NCBI GenBank assembly: GCA_900696615.1
Contig: CAADGS010000052.1
Location: 1-36,806, forward strand
From: an uncultured beta proteobacterium
Lineage (GTDB): Bacteria > Pseudomonadota > Gammaproteobacteria > Burkholderiales > Nitrosomonadaceae
Direction of reading: 5' to 3'
DNA: 36,806 bases
The notes beneath the pieces are model-generated. The model saw nothing but the letters and a program-made list of their open reading frames with translations, was not told where the DNA came from and searched no databases. Positions within the stretch are counted from its first letter, which is position 1. Every line of letters begins with the position of its first letter. Of this stretch, positions 29,743 to 36,566 are shown one piece after another. The position numbers and the translations under genes were made by a program.

Positions 29743-30210
29743 ATGAATTTGATTTCACAGTTATTACCCCCGTCAAATGTAATTGTCGATTTAGATGTAG
29801 CAAGCAAGAAGCGAGTGTTTGAACAAGCGGGATTGTTATTTGAAAATACTAACCAGATTGCACGAAGCCAGGTCTTTGATAGCCTATTTGCACGTGAAAA
29901 ACTGGGTTCGACGGGATTGGGACAGGGCGTTGCGATCCCGCACGGACGCATTAAAGGATTGCGAGAAGCAGTTGCAGCGCTAGTAACGATGAAAGAAGCC
30001 ATTCCATTTGATGCTCCTGATGGTCAACCTGTCAATATCGCTTGCATTTTATTGGTACCGGAGAAAGCTACCGATAAGCACTTACAAATTTTAAGCGAAT
30101 TAGCGCAAATGTTTAGTGATAAACAGTTTCGAGATAATATTTTACGTAGTAAAGATGCGGCGGCGATACATAAACTGATCGCTGATTGGGAACCGAATGT
30201 CACGAATTAG
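29743..30210 (+). CDS. ptsN: Nitrogen-regulatory PTS EIIA component (EIIA-Ntr)
   Basis: PtsN is the terminal phosphoacceptor of the regulatory PTS-Ntr chain (EI-Ntr, NPr/HPr, PtsN), linked to potassium and nitrogen control. From ATG 29743 it is 155 residues; an in-frame TTG at 29722 would add seven residues and is less likely. The phosphorylated His lies in GVAIPHGRIKGL near residue 66. The C-terminal AQMFSDKQFRDNILRS segment is typical. It overlaps hprK by 14 bases. No sugar EII components are seen, consistent with a purely regulatory role. Confidence 0.96.
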   Translation: MNLISQLLPPSNVIVDLDVASKKRVFEQAGLLFENTNQIARSQVFDSLFAREKLGSTGLGQGVAIPHGRIKGLREAVAALVTMKEAIPFDAPDGQPVNIACILLVPEKATDKHLQILSELAQMFSDKQFRDNILRSKDAAAIHKLIADWEPNVTN

Positions 30211-31156
30211 TGTTGCGCAATTATTTGAGGATAAAAAAGAGAAGCTTGGCCTGACTTGGATAGCAGGGCAGAGCGGCGGTGATATTGAACTCAGTGATGA
30301 AGCGATCGGAAAATCCGGCCAAGGAGTAATCGGTCACTTGAATTTTATTCATCCGGATTGGATTCAAGTTATCAGCAGCGATGAGATTCACTATTTAAGC
30401 AAGCTTGAACCCGCCTCACTTGAAAAGAAACTGAATCAGCTTATACAAAGTAATCCGGCCTGTATTATTGTTGCCGATAATGCAGAAGTCCCTGTAGCAA
30501 TATTTAACATGGCAAGTTCATCTAATATTCCATTATGGTGCTCGCCTTATCCTAGCCTTGAGATTATCTGGGTGATTCGTACCTACTTAGGAATTGTTTT
30601 GGCACCTTCGTGTACTTTGCACGGTGTGCTACTGGATGTTCTAGGTATGGGCGTCATGATAACGGGGGAAAGTGGTGTAGGTAAAAGTGAATTAGCTCTT
30701 GAATTAATTAGCCGAGGTCATGGCTTGGTTGCTGATGATGTGGTGGAATTACGTCGTATTGCTCCTGAAACATTAGAAGGCCGCTGTCCTCCAATATTGA
30801 GAGATTACCTGGAAGTACGCGGCTTGGGTATGTTGAATATTCGAACGATTTTTGGTGAGACTGCGGTTCGTCGCCATAAAAATATGAAGCTAATCGTTCA
30901 TCTCCAGAATAGTGGTGGAACGGATGCTAGATTATTGGAGCGGTTGCCCCTTAGCAATCTGAACGAAAATATTATGAATGTGGACATTCGTAAAGTTATT
31001 ATTCCTGTTGCTGCGGGCAGGAATCTTGCCGTGTTAGTGGAAGCCGCAGTGCGTAATTATGTACTGCAATTGCGAGGCATCGATAGCACTAAGGATTTTA
31101 TTGAACGGCATGATCTAGCAATGGGTACGGAATCAGCAGATAAACACCAGAGCTAA
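30197..31156 (+). CDS. hprK: HPr kinase/phosphorylase
   Basis: HprK phosphorylates or dephosphorylates a seryl residue of HPr. The 319-residue protein has the N-terminal DRTGG-like domain (residues 1-130) and a C-terminal kinase with P-loop GESGVGKSELALELI near 156, followed by HGLVADD and the K3 loop AAGRNLAVLVEAAVRNY. The start ATG 30197 lies inside the end of ptsN. As in many Proteobacteria, hprK sits with ptsN and rpoN, but rapZ, often next, is replaced by ubiX. Confidence 0.97.
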   Translation: MSRISVAQLFEDKKEKLGLTWIAGQSGGDIELSDEAIGKSGQGVIGHLNFIHPDWIQVISSDEIHYLSKLEPASLEKKLNQLIQSNPACIIVADNAEVPVAIFNMASSSNIPLWCSPYPSLEIIWVIRTYLGIVLAPSCTLHGVLLDVLGMGVMITGESGVGKSELALELISRGHGLVADDVVELRRIAPETLEGRCPPILRDYLEVRGLGMLNIRTIFGETAVRRHKNMKLIVHLQNSGGTDARLLERLPLSNLNENIMNVDIRKVIIPVAAGRNLAVLVEAAVRNYVLQLRGIDSTKDFIERHDLAMGTESADKHQS

Positions 31157-31264
31157 TTTTATCATTGGTATTAGTTTCCGAACACGTCATCGGTATCAAG
31201 CCTGTAGCGTGTTTTTTTCAGCCTGATGTAAGCGAGAAGATTGTTTAAATTGCCGGTCCCTGAC

Positions 31265-31885
31265 ATGAAGAATCCACATATACATACAATCACTTTAGCA
31301 TTTACCGGAGCATCTGGAATGCCTTACGGAATCCGCTTACTCGAGATGTTGCTTAAGGAAGGTAAGCAAGTGTATTTGCTCTATTCAAAAGTGGCGCAAA
31401 TCGTTGCGCAACAAGAAATGAATTTGGTATTACCATCCAGCGCCAAGGAAACGGAAGCTTTTCTCAGTGAGCGGTATCGTGTTGCACGAGGGCAGTTACA
31501 AGTATTTAGCCGCGAAGAGTGGTTTGCCCCCGTTGCTTCCGGATCAAATCCAGCGGATGCGATGGTGATTTGTCCTTGTACGATGGGAGCGCTAGCGGCG
31601 ATCGCAGCTGGTACGAGTGATAATTTGATCGAGCGGGCGGCCGATGTAACGCTAAAAGAAAACCGGTCACTTATTATTGTGCCCAGAGAAACCCCTTTCT
31701 CTGTCATTCATCTCGAAAACATGCTGAAACTTGCGCGAAGTGGTGCAGTTATTCTTCCGGCTAATCCAGGCTTTTATCATCATCCCCAAACCATACATGA
31801 CATGGTCGATTTTATTGTGGCGCGTGTTTTGGATCATCTGGGTGTTCACCATACATTGTTGCCTCGCTGGGGTATAGAACAGTAA
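31265..31885 (+). CDS. ubiX: Flavin prenyltransferase UbiX
   Basis: UbiX makes the prenylated FMN cofactor of the UbiD decarboxylase in ubiquinone synthesis. It is about 206 residues from ATG 31265; an in-frame TTG at 31241 is a possible longer start. The flavin-binding opening TLAFTGASGMPYGIRLLEML, the FAPVASGSNPADAMVICPCTM-like core (ASGSNPADAMVICPCTMG), and RPLIIVPRETPFS-like SLIIVPRETPFSVIHLENML match the family. It is separated from hprK by ~100 bases with no clear terminator. Confidence 0.95.
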   Translation: MKNPHIHTITLAFTGASGMPYGIRLLEMLLKEGKQVYLLYSKVAQIVAQQEMNLVLPSSAKETEAFLSERYRVARGQLQVFSREEWFAPVASGSNPADAMVICPCTMGALAAIAAGTSDNLIERAADVTLKENRSLIIVPRETPFSVIHLENMLKLARSGAVILPANPGFYHHPQTIHDMVDFIVARVLDHLGVHHTLLPRWGIEQ

Positions 31886-31981
31886 AGATTTAACCATTTC
31901 CCAGTATTTCTGATCGCTTGGTGTTTTCTTCAGAGTATATTCCGTAATTTTTCTGGTTTTGAGGATTGTATCAATTGCAGG

Positions 31982-32557
31982 TTAATGTTCCTTGGATTTG
32001 AAAATACCCGATTCTGTCACGACAAAATGCATTGGGATATCGTGAGACTGTGGATAAACATTTTCAAGCCGTTGAAATTCAAAAGCCACGCCGATGCTGA
32101 GCGGTTGTGATGGATAATTTGCTAACGTGCGGTCAAAATAACCGCTACCATACCCTAACCGGTAGCCATATTGATCAAAACCGACCATTGGAATAATGAC
32201 TGCATCAAGTCGAACAATCCGGGTTCCGGCAGGAATTGGGATGCCATAAGCACCTTCTCGCATGGATGTTTCGGGTGACCATTCACGAAAACGCAGCGGT
32301 GCATTTCTAGCCGTAACTTCCGGTAACGCCAGAGTTGCACCTTGTTCGATCAAATATTGAGACATTGATCGCGGATCGTATTCGGCACGGAATGGCCAGT
32401 AAATGCCAATAATCTTTTTTTGCGGTTGCGAAAACTTTTGCGTGAGAAAACCAGAAATAGCCTGACTCCATTGGCGATGCGTTTTTTCTGGAATCGCTTC
32501 GCGCGCCGCAATTAATTGCTTGCGTTGCTGTTTCTTCCATTCCGGCAAATTATCCAT
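31982..32557 (-). CDS. 5-formyltetrahydrofolate cyclo-ligase
   Basis: Converts 5-formyltetrahydrofolate to 5,10-methenyltetrahydrofolate with ATP (YgfA/Fau/MTHFS family). It is 191 residues from ATG 32557; a TTG at 32566 would add three. The N-terminal KKQQRKQLIAAREAIP and the C-terminal signature YRLGYGSGYFDRTLA are characteristic. It begins 9 bases after the mutY stop and is presumably co-transcribed with it. Convergent with ubiX. Confidence 0.94.
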   Translation of the reverse strand: MDNLPEWKKQQRKQLIAAREAIPEKTHRQWSQAISGFLTQKFSQPQKKIIGIYWPFRAEYDPRSMSQYLIEQGATLALPEVTARNAPLRFREWSPETSMREGAYGIPIPAGTRIVRLDAVIIPMVGFDQYGYRLGYGSGYFDRTLANYPSQPLSIGVAFEFQRLENVYPQSHDIPMHFVVTESGIFKSKEH

Positions 32558-32566
32558 AGCGGTCAA

Positions 32567-33625
32567 TTAAGAATGATCTGTTAAGAAATTTCGTTCTAAC
32601 AGTTTCCTAACGGGTGCCGGAATGCCTTGTTTAAGCGCATCGGATGGCTTAATCCAAATAAATTGCGGTAATGTAACGACAGATTTCGGTAAAACACGTA
32701 ACAGCCATGGGTAAATTCGTAATTTGAAATGTGTAAATTGATGATCAAACGGCGCTAATTCGATTCGAGTTTCTATTTGTATACCCAGATGTTTTTGGCA
32801 ATAATCTTCAGAATCTATACTTAACTCAATTTCAGGGGGGCACCATAATCCTCCCCAAATTCCATTTTCAGGTCTTTTTTCTAGCAACAATTTTTGCTGT
32901 TGCATTAACAATAAAAAAATGATTTCTTTTTGCGGAAGCGGTTTACGGGGTTTTGCAGCAGGGAGTTGTTGCACACGCTTTTCCAGCCATGCCACACACT
33001 GCGGTTGTAGCGGGCAAACTTGGCACAATGGGTTATGACGGGTACAAACAGTTGCTCCAAGATCCATCAGCGCCTGAGTGTATGTTTCAATCTTACCGTC
33101 GTAATGGTTGACCGGTAATGAGGCTTCTGCTTTTAGCCACAACAGATTCAGAGTCTTACGTTCTCCGAGATAACCAGAAATTCCAAAATAGCGCGCAAAA
33201 ATTCGCTTAACATTCCCGTCTAAAATCGCTTCACGTTGGCCGAAAGCAAAAACTGCGATGGCAGCGGCGGTAGAACGTCCGATGCCTGGTAATTGTTGAA
33301 TCAATTCTCGATGTTGCGGAAATTGCCCGTGATATTCTTGTATTATTTGTCGTGCTGCCAAATGCAAATTGCGCGCACGTGAATAATAACCAAGTCCGCT
33401 CCACAGAGCCAGTATGGTATCCAATGATGCGTATCCCAGGTCGCGTATAGTTGGGAATTCTCGCATGAATCGTACATAATAGGGTATAACCGTAGTTACT
33501 TGAGTCTGTTGTAACATGATTTCCGATAACCAAATCGCATATGGATCGCGGCTTGCTTGCCAGGGAAGATCATGGCGACCATGTTGTTTATGCCAATCGA
33601 TTAGTTTAGTTGCAATGACTGGCAT
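32567..33625 (-). CDS. mutY: A/G-specific adenine glycosylase MutY
   Basis: MutY removes adenine mispaired with 8-oxoguanine. The 352-residue protein has the catalytic Glu35 in LSEIMLQQTQV, the helix-hairpin-helix LPGIGRSTAAAIA, catalytic Asp in ILDGNVKRIF, and the iron-sulfur cluster loop C-X6-C-X2-C-X5-C (CTRHNPLCQVCPLQPQC) near residue 190. The C-terminal NUDIX-like domain (EKRPENGIWGGLWCPPE, HQFTHFKLRIYPW) recognises 8-oxoG. Nothing is missing. Confidence 0.97.
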   Translation of the reverse strand: MPVIATKLIDWHKQHGRHDLPWQASRDPYAIWLSEIMLQQTQVTTVIPYYVRFMREFPTIRDLGYASLDTILALWSGLGYYSRARNLHLAARQIIQEYHGQFPQHRELIQQLPGIGRSTAAAIAVFAFGQREAILDGNVKRIFARYFGISGYLGERKTLNLLWLKAEASLPVNHYDGKIETYTQALMDLGATVCTRHNPLCQVCPLQPQCVAWLEKRVQQLPAAKPRKPLPQKEIIFLLLMQQQKLLLEKRPENGIWGGLWCPPEIELSIDSEDYCQKHLGIQIETRIELAPFDHQFTHFKLRIYPWLLRVLPKSVVTLPQFIWIKPSDALKQGIPAPVRKLLERNFLTDHS

Positions 33626-33681
33626 AGCGCTGCAAACAAATTACCGTGGTCAGATGGGATGTTCAAAAATATGTCAAGTTT

Positions 33682-33936
33682 CTACTCAAAAACTACTTCG
33701 CGGAATTTGGCATTGGGTGTCAACACTTCCATTTTAGTAAGTTGTGTCAGCTCGACCTGTTGTTGTGGATTACCGTCGATAAGCAAGCATTCCCGTCCTT
33801 TAGGCGAATTGACAATATCAATGGCTTTACCTTCAATCACTTGATTGTTTTTTAAGCTCAGCTTGAGCAGATAACGATACATACACGCAACTTCGACAAA
33901 ATCATGGAGTTCGCACGAAATGGCATCTTCAGACAT
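33682..33936 (-). CDS. rof: Rof-like Rho-binding antiterminator (YaeO family)
   Basis: An 84-residue small protein that aligns by eye along its length with E. coli Rof/YaeO, which binds Rho and blocks its RNA loading. Shared features are an N-terminal I-x-C-x-x-x-D/H pattern (ISCELHDFVEVAC), a central LLKLSLKNNQVIEGKAID strand region and a final VEL/REL-xxLTxxxV segment. AAGGA 9 bases before ATG 33936 favours this start over ATG 33945. It lies 56 bases upstream of mutY on the same strand and just after a strong hairpin. The match is by memory of the family; the fold (Sm-like) is not provable here. Confidence 0.78.
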   Translation of the reverse strand: MSEDAISCELHDFVEVACMYRYLLKLSLKNNQVIEGKAIDIVNSPKGRECLLIDGNPQQQVELTQLTKMEVLTPNAKFREVVFE

Positions 33937-33970
33937 GGAGATCATTCCTTCAAGTAGTGGTTGGAAGACA

Positions 33971-34013
33971 TAAATTGTAGTAGTTCAGATTCGATCGTGA
34001 CTACTACAATTTA
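33971..34013 (-). terminator. Perfect 14-bp hairpin directly after the DUF3467-like gene
   Basis: TAAATTGTAGTAGT (33971-33984) and ACTACTACAATTTA (34000-34013) are perfect inverse complements, with a 15-base loop that can fold again as GAT-TCG-ATC. The stem begins 2 bases from the stop codon at 34015. T content downstream is short (TTTA), so it may stabilise the 3' end rather than terminate alone. Confidence 0.65.
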
Positions 34014-34014
34014 T

Positions 34015-34485
34015 TTAATGTGTTTTTTTAGACCAGGGAAATCTGAAGCTACTGGAATGACTCTTTGGCGTATTATTTTCTTGTGAAGTTGCAATATCCG
34101 GAACTGTTTTATCTGCGTGATTAGTCATTGTTTGTTGCATGGGTGCTTGAGTCGTGTTTATTTTGTTCAACAACTGGTTCAACTGCTGCGCCAATTGATT
34201 TGCTGCATCAATACTGATAGCCAATCTACACGACATTTTTGCACTAACGGTACCAACGGTTTTTTCACCTGATTTGGCTATTTGATTTAATGCATGTATG
34301 GTATGAGGATCAAGAAAGCCGAAATCCACGATAACAGCGCCTTGTCCAATCTGAACAGATGTGAAATTAGAATAGATAGGTTGTCCTGTATGTTCGCCTT
34401 GTAGCATACTCACTCTAACTTGCATCGCAGAGGGTGGTACGGTGTTGCTTTCACTATCAGTCGATGTAACGTTTTCTTCTACCAT
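34015..34485 (-). CDS. Small DUF3467-like protein, longer paralogue with C-terminal tail
   Basis: A 156-residue protein of unknown function. The core (residues ~22-107) reads QGEHTGQPIYSNF, GAVIVDFGFLDPHTIHALNQ and MSCRLAISIDAANQLAQQLN, a pattern resembling DUF3467 (Y-x-N-F ... V-x-x-D-F-G ... helix). Here it is followed by a Gln/Thr/Ser-rich, probably disordered tail ending FPWSKKTH. There is no signal peptide or membrane segment. A clear GAGGAAAC ribosome-binding site precedes ATG 34485. The gene lies 104 bases after its shorter paralogue, whose core is largely identical. Function cannot be assigned. Confidence 0.82.
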   Translation of the reverse strand: MVEENVTSTDSESNTVPPSAMQVRVSMLQGEHTGQPIYSNFTSVQIGQGAVIVDFGFLDPHTIHALNQIAKSGEKTVGTVSAKMSCRLAISIDAANQLAQQLNQLLNKINTTQAPMQQTMTNHADKTVPDIATSQENNTPKSHSSSFRFPWSKKTH

Positions 34486-34589
34486 GCTTGTTTCCTCATT
34501 TAACTATGCCATTTACTCTGATGAACCAATTTGTCAATTTGTTCGCTTGAATTCCTTAATGTAATGCAAAAAACACTCGATTCGCAATT

Positions 34590-34910
34590 TTACGTTTTTT
34601 TATGAAACAGTTGGTTTAATTGTTGCGCTAAGCTATTTGCTGCTTCGACGCTGATAGCCAATCGGCATGACATTCTAGCCCCCACAGTCTCGGGAATTTT
34701 TTCACCAGAACGAGCAAGGCGATTTACCGCATGAATAGTTTGTGGATCAAGAAAACCAAAATCTACAATAATCACACCTTGCCCGCTTTGTACCGATGTA
34801 AAGTTGGAGTAGAGCGGCTGTCCGGTATGTTCGCCTTGCTGCATTCTGATATTAATTTGTGTGGATTGAGATTTGGTAACGTCTGCTTGTAATTCATTAT
34901 TATCTGCCAT
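34590..34910 (-). CDS. Small DUF3467-like protein, shorter paralogue
   Basis: A 106-residue protein comprising an ~18-residue polar start and the same core as the next gene: QGEHTGQPLYSNFTSVQ, GVIIVDFGFLDPQTIHAVN, MSCRLAISVEAANSLAQQLN. It ends right after the core, without the tail of its paralogue. The ribosome-binding site is GGAGA, 6 bases before ATG 34910. The two genes form a tandem pair, probably one transcription unit, with a repeat-containing upstream region (34963-35045). I recognise the core only as DUF3467-like; the function is unknown. Confidence 0.84.
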   Translation of the reverse strand: MADNNELQADVTKSQSTQINIRMQQGEHTGQPLYSNFTSVQSGQGVIIVDFGFLDPQTIHAVNRLARSGEKIPETVGARMSCRLAISVEAANSLAQQLNQLFHKKT

Positions 34911-34962
34911 TGGATTCTCCGTTCATTATAAATTAACCTGTCATCGTAATTCGCGATAGTGA

Positions 34963-35003
34963 TATTAAATCATGTGCATTCAAAAGTATTAAATTATGTG
35001 CAT
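34963..35003. repeat. Two direct repeats TATTAAATYATGTGCAT, 24-bp spacing
   Basis: TATTAAATCATGTGCAT (34963-34979) and TATTAAATTATGTGCAT (34987-35003) differ at one base. They lie 53-93 bases upstream of the 34910 start codon, on the promoter side, so they could be regulator-binding sites. Confidence 0.75.
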
Positions 35004-35045
35004 GGATTCTAAATCCGCTTCCATTGTCGGTTGTTGAATCCATGC
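35000..35045. repeat. Perfect 10-bp inverted repeat GCATGGATTC/GAATCCATGC
   Basis: Arms are at 35000-35009 and 35036-35045, with a 26-base centre. The left arm shares its first four bases (GCAT) with the end of the second direct repeat. No T run follows on either strand, so a regulatory or recombination site is as likely as a terminator. Confidence 0.7.
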
Positions 35046-35284
35046 TGTATCACACTGATTTATGAATATGCTTATAGCACGTAGCTAGCAGGACAGTGTA
35101 TGGTTGAAATTTGCTAGAGGACTTGATTCTAACAACTTATTCTTAGTAAAAGTTATAAACTCTGACTCAGCCAGGAGATATTAGCCGATCTGTTGGAACG
35201 GTTCGCAAAGAGAATTGGTAGCGGGGCGGAGCGGTAACGGCTAGAACGACGCATTGAACTTTAAAATCGGATTTGATAATCAGC

Positions 35285-35614
35285 TCAGATGTCACGGCAT
35301 CCCGCGATTTCCAATCCACCTCCGCACTTCCAGCACAGTTGGAAATTTGCCGGATTTTCCTCATTGCAAGATGGGCATTGCACAGTACTGTTCGTGATTG
35401 GGGTAGATTCGTAGGTATCGATGACGCGTTTGGCACGTTCAAAATCGTCGTCGCGCGTGATCCAGACTTCAGGGTAGGCATGCGTAAAGGGGATTTCTCC
35501 TGCGACACCTTGGGCGTGCTGGTTAAAAATTTTTGCAGGAATATAGGCGTGTTCGAGCAGATCAAGTACTATCTGCGCTTCCATCAGATTGTTGGCGGAA
35601 TAAATTTTTTTCAT
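35285..35614 (-). CDS. DUF2007-domain protein with C-terminal zinc ribbon
   Basis: A 109-residue cytoplasmic protein. Residues 1-65 match the DUF2007 (putative signal-transducing) pattern: KIYSANNLMEAQIVLDLLE, IPAKIFNQHAQG, PEVWITRDDDFERAKRVID. Residues 79-96 form a zinc ribbon of the type CPSC-x10-13-CWKC (Cys ligands in QCPSCNEENPANFQLCWKCG). The fused zinc ribbon suggests binding of nucleic acid or protein, but no function is established. It is divergent from rdgC across 43 bases, and its own promoter must lie within or near that gap. Confidence 0.86.
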   Translation of the reverse strand: MKKIYSANNLMEAQIVLDLLEHAYIPAKIFNQHAQGVAGEIPFTHAYPEVWITRDDDFERAKRVIDTYESTPITNSTVQCPSCNEENPANFQLCWKCGGGLEIAGCRDI

Positions 35615-35657
35615 GCATCAATGAATATAAAGATAATCAACCGGTTAATTGGATCAA

Positions 35658-36548
35658 ATGATGTGGTTTAGAAATTTGCAAATATATCGTATCACCAGCG
35701 GAAATATAACACCGAATAGTCTGGAAGAAACACTTTCGCAGCATACTTTGCAGCCGTGCACGCAAATGCAGATGCAAAGCCGAGGCTGGTTGCCGCCACG
35801 CGATGAGCAACCGAATTTTGTGCTGGCTTTTGGTCAGCATTGGTTGATTGCGTTAGGCGTGGAAAAAAAATTGCTGCCGGCGGCGGTAATTAGCCAACAT
35901 GCCAAAGCGCGGATTGCTAACTTCGAGCAAGTGCAAGGCTATAGAGTAAGCAAGAAGCAAGTACGGGATATCAAAGAAGCGACAATTATTGAGTTATTGC
36001 CGCGTGCGTTTGCACAACAGCACAAGACTTATGCGTGGATCGACGCAGTTAACAACCGCCTGATTCTGGATACAGTAAGTGCCAGTAAAGCCGAGGAATT
36101 CATCGAAGTGCTGCTGAAAACGGTGCCGGATATCAAGTTGGCGCCACTGGATACAAAAATTTCACCTTCTACGGCGATGACACGCTGGTTATCCGGTGAT
36201 GATATACCATCGATTTTTACCATCGATCGCGATTGCGAATTGCAAGGTATGAGCGATGAGAAAGAAACGATCAAATACACCTGTCATACGCTCGATGCCG
36301 AAGAAACCGGACGACATATCCGGGCTGGAAAGAAGGCGACCAAGTTGGCGATGACGTGGGATGGCAAAATTTCGTTTGTACTGCACGATAATTTGCAGCT
36401 TCGGCGAATTGTCCCTCAGGATATTCTGAAGGAATCCACCGAAAGCGATGAGGAGCGATTCGTCAGCGACTTTACCATCATGACGGGTGAATTAAGTCAA
36501 TTGATCAGCGAAATTATCGATGCTTTAGGCGGAGAAGACCGCGATTAA
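35658..36548 (+). CDS. rdgC: Recombination-associated protein RdgC
   Basis: RdgC forms a DNA-encircling ring dimer that modulates RecA and replication-fork restart. The protein is 296 residues from ATG 35658; ATG 35661 gives the classic MWFRNLQIYR opening, and a TTG at 35649 is unlikely. Conserved segments include MQSRGWLPPR, LLPRAFAQQHKTYAWID, HIRAGKKATKLAMTWDGKISF and the near-terminal DFTIMTGELSQLISEIIDALGG. It resembles E. coli RdgC along its whole length. GC is somewhat higher than in the preceding small genes. Confidence 0.96.
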   Translation: MMWFRNLQIYRITSGNITPNSLEETLSQHTLQPCTQMQMQSRGWLPPRDEQPNFVLAFGQHWLIALGVEKKLLPAAVISQHAKARIANFEQVQGYRVSKKQVRDIKEATIIELLPRAFAQQHKTYAWIDAVNNRLILDTVSASKAEEFIEVLLKTVPDIKLAPLDTKISPSTAMTRWLSGDDIPSIFTIDRDCELQGMSDEKETIKYTCHTLDAEETGRHIRAGKKATKLAMTWDGKISFVLHDNLQLRRIVPQDILKESTESDEERFVSDFTIMTGELSQLISEIIDALGGEDRD

Positions 36549-36566
36549 ATCTATGAACTACTACAA

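Larger units (their letters stand above)
34911..35284. other. Intergenic region with direct and inverted repeats
   Basis: 374 bases between the start of the shorter DUF3467-like gene and the stop of the DUF2007 gene. It contains the direct repeat and inverted repeat listed separately and a small GC-rich patch at 35218-35246 inside otherwise AT-rich DNA. I see no gene; a minus-strand frame crossing 35167-35565 is antisense noise to the DUF2007 gene. Confidence 0.5.

Noticed and set aside
35167-35565. 132-codon minus-strand frame overlapping the DUF2007 gene
   Set aside because: Different frame from the DUF2007/zinc-ribbon protein, no domain features; shadow.
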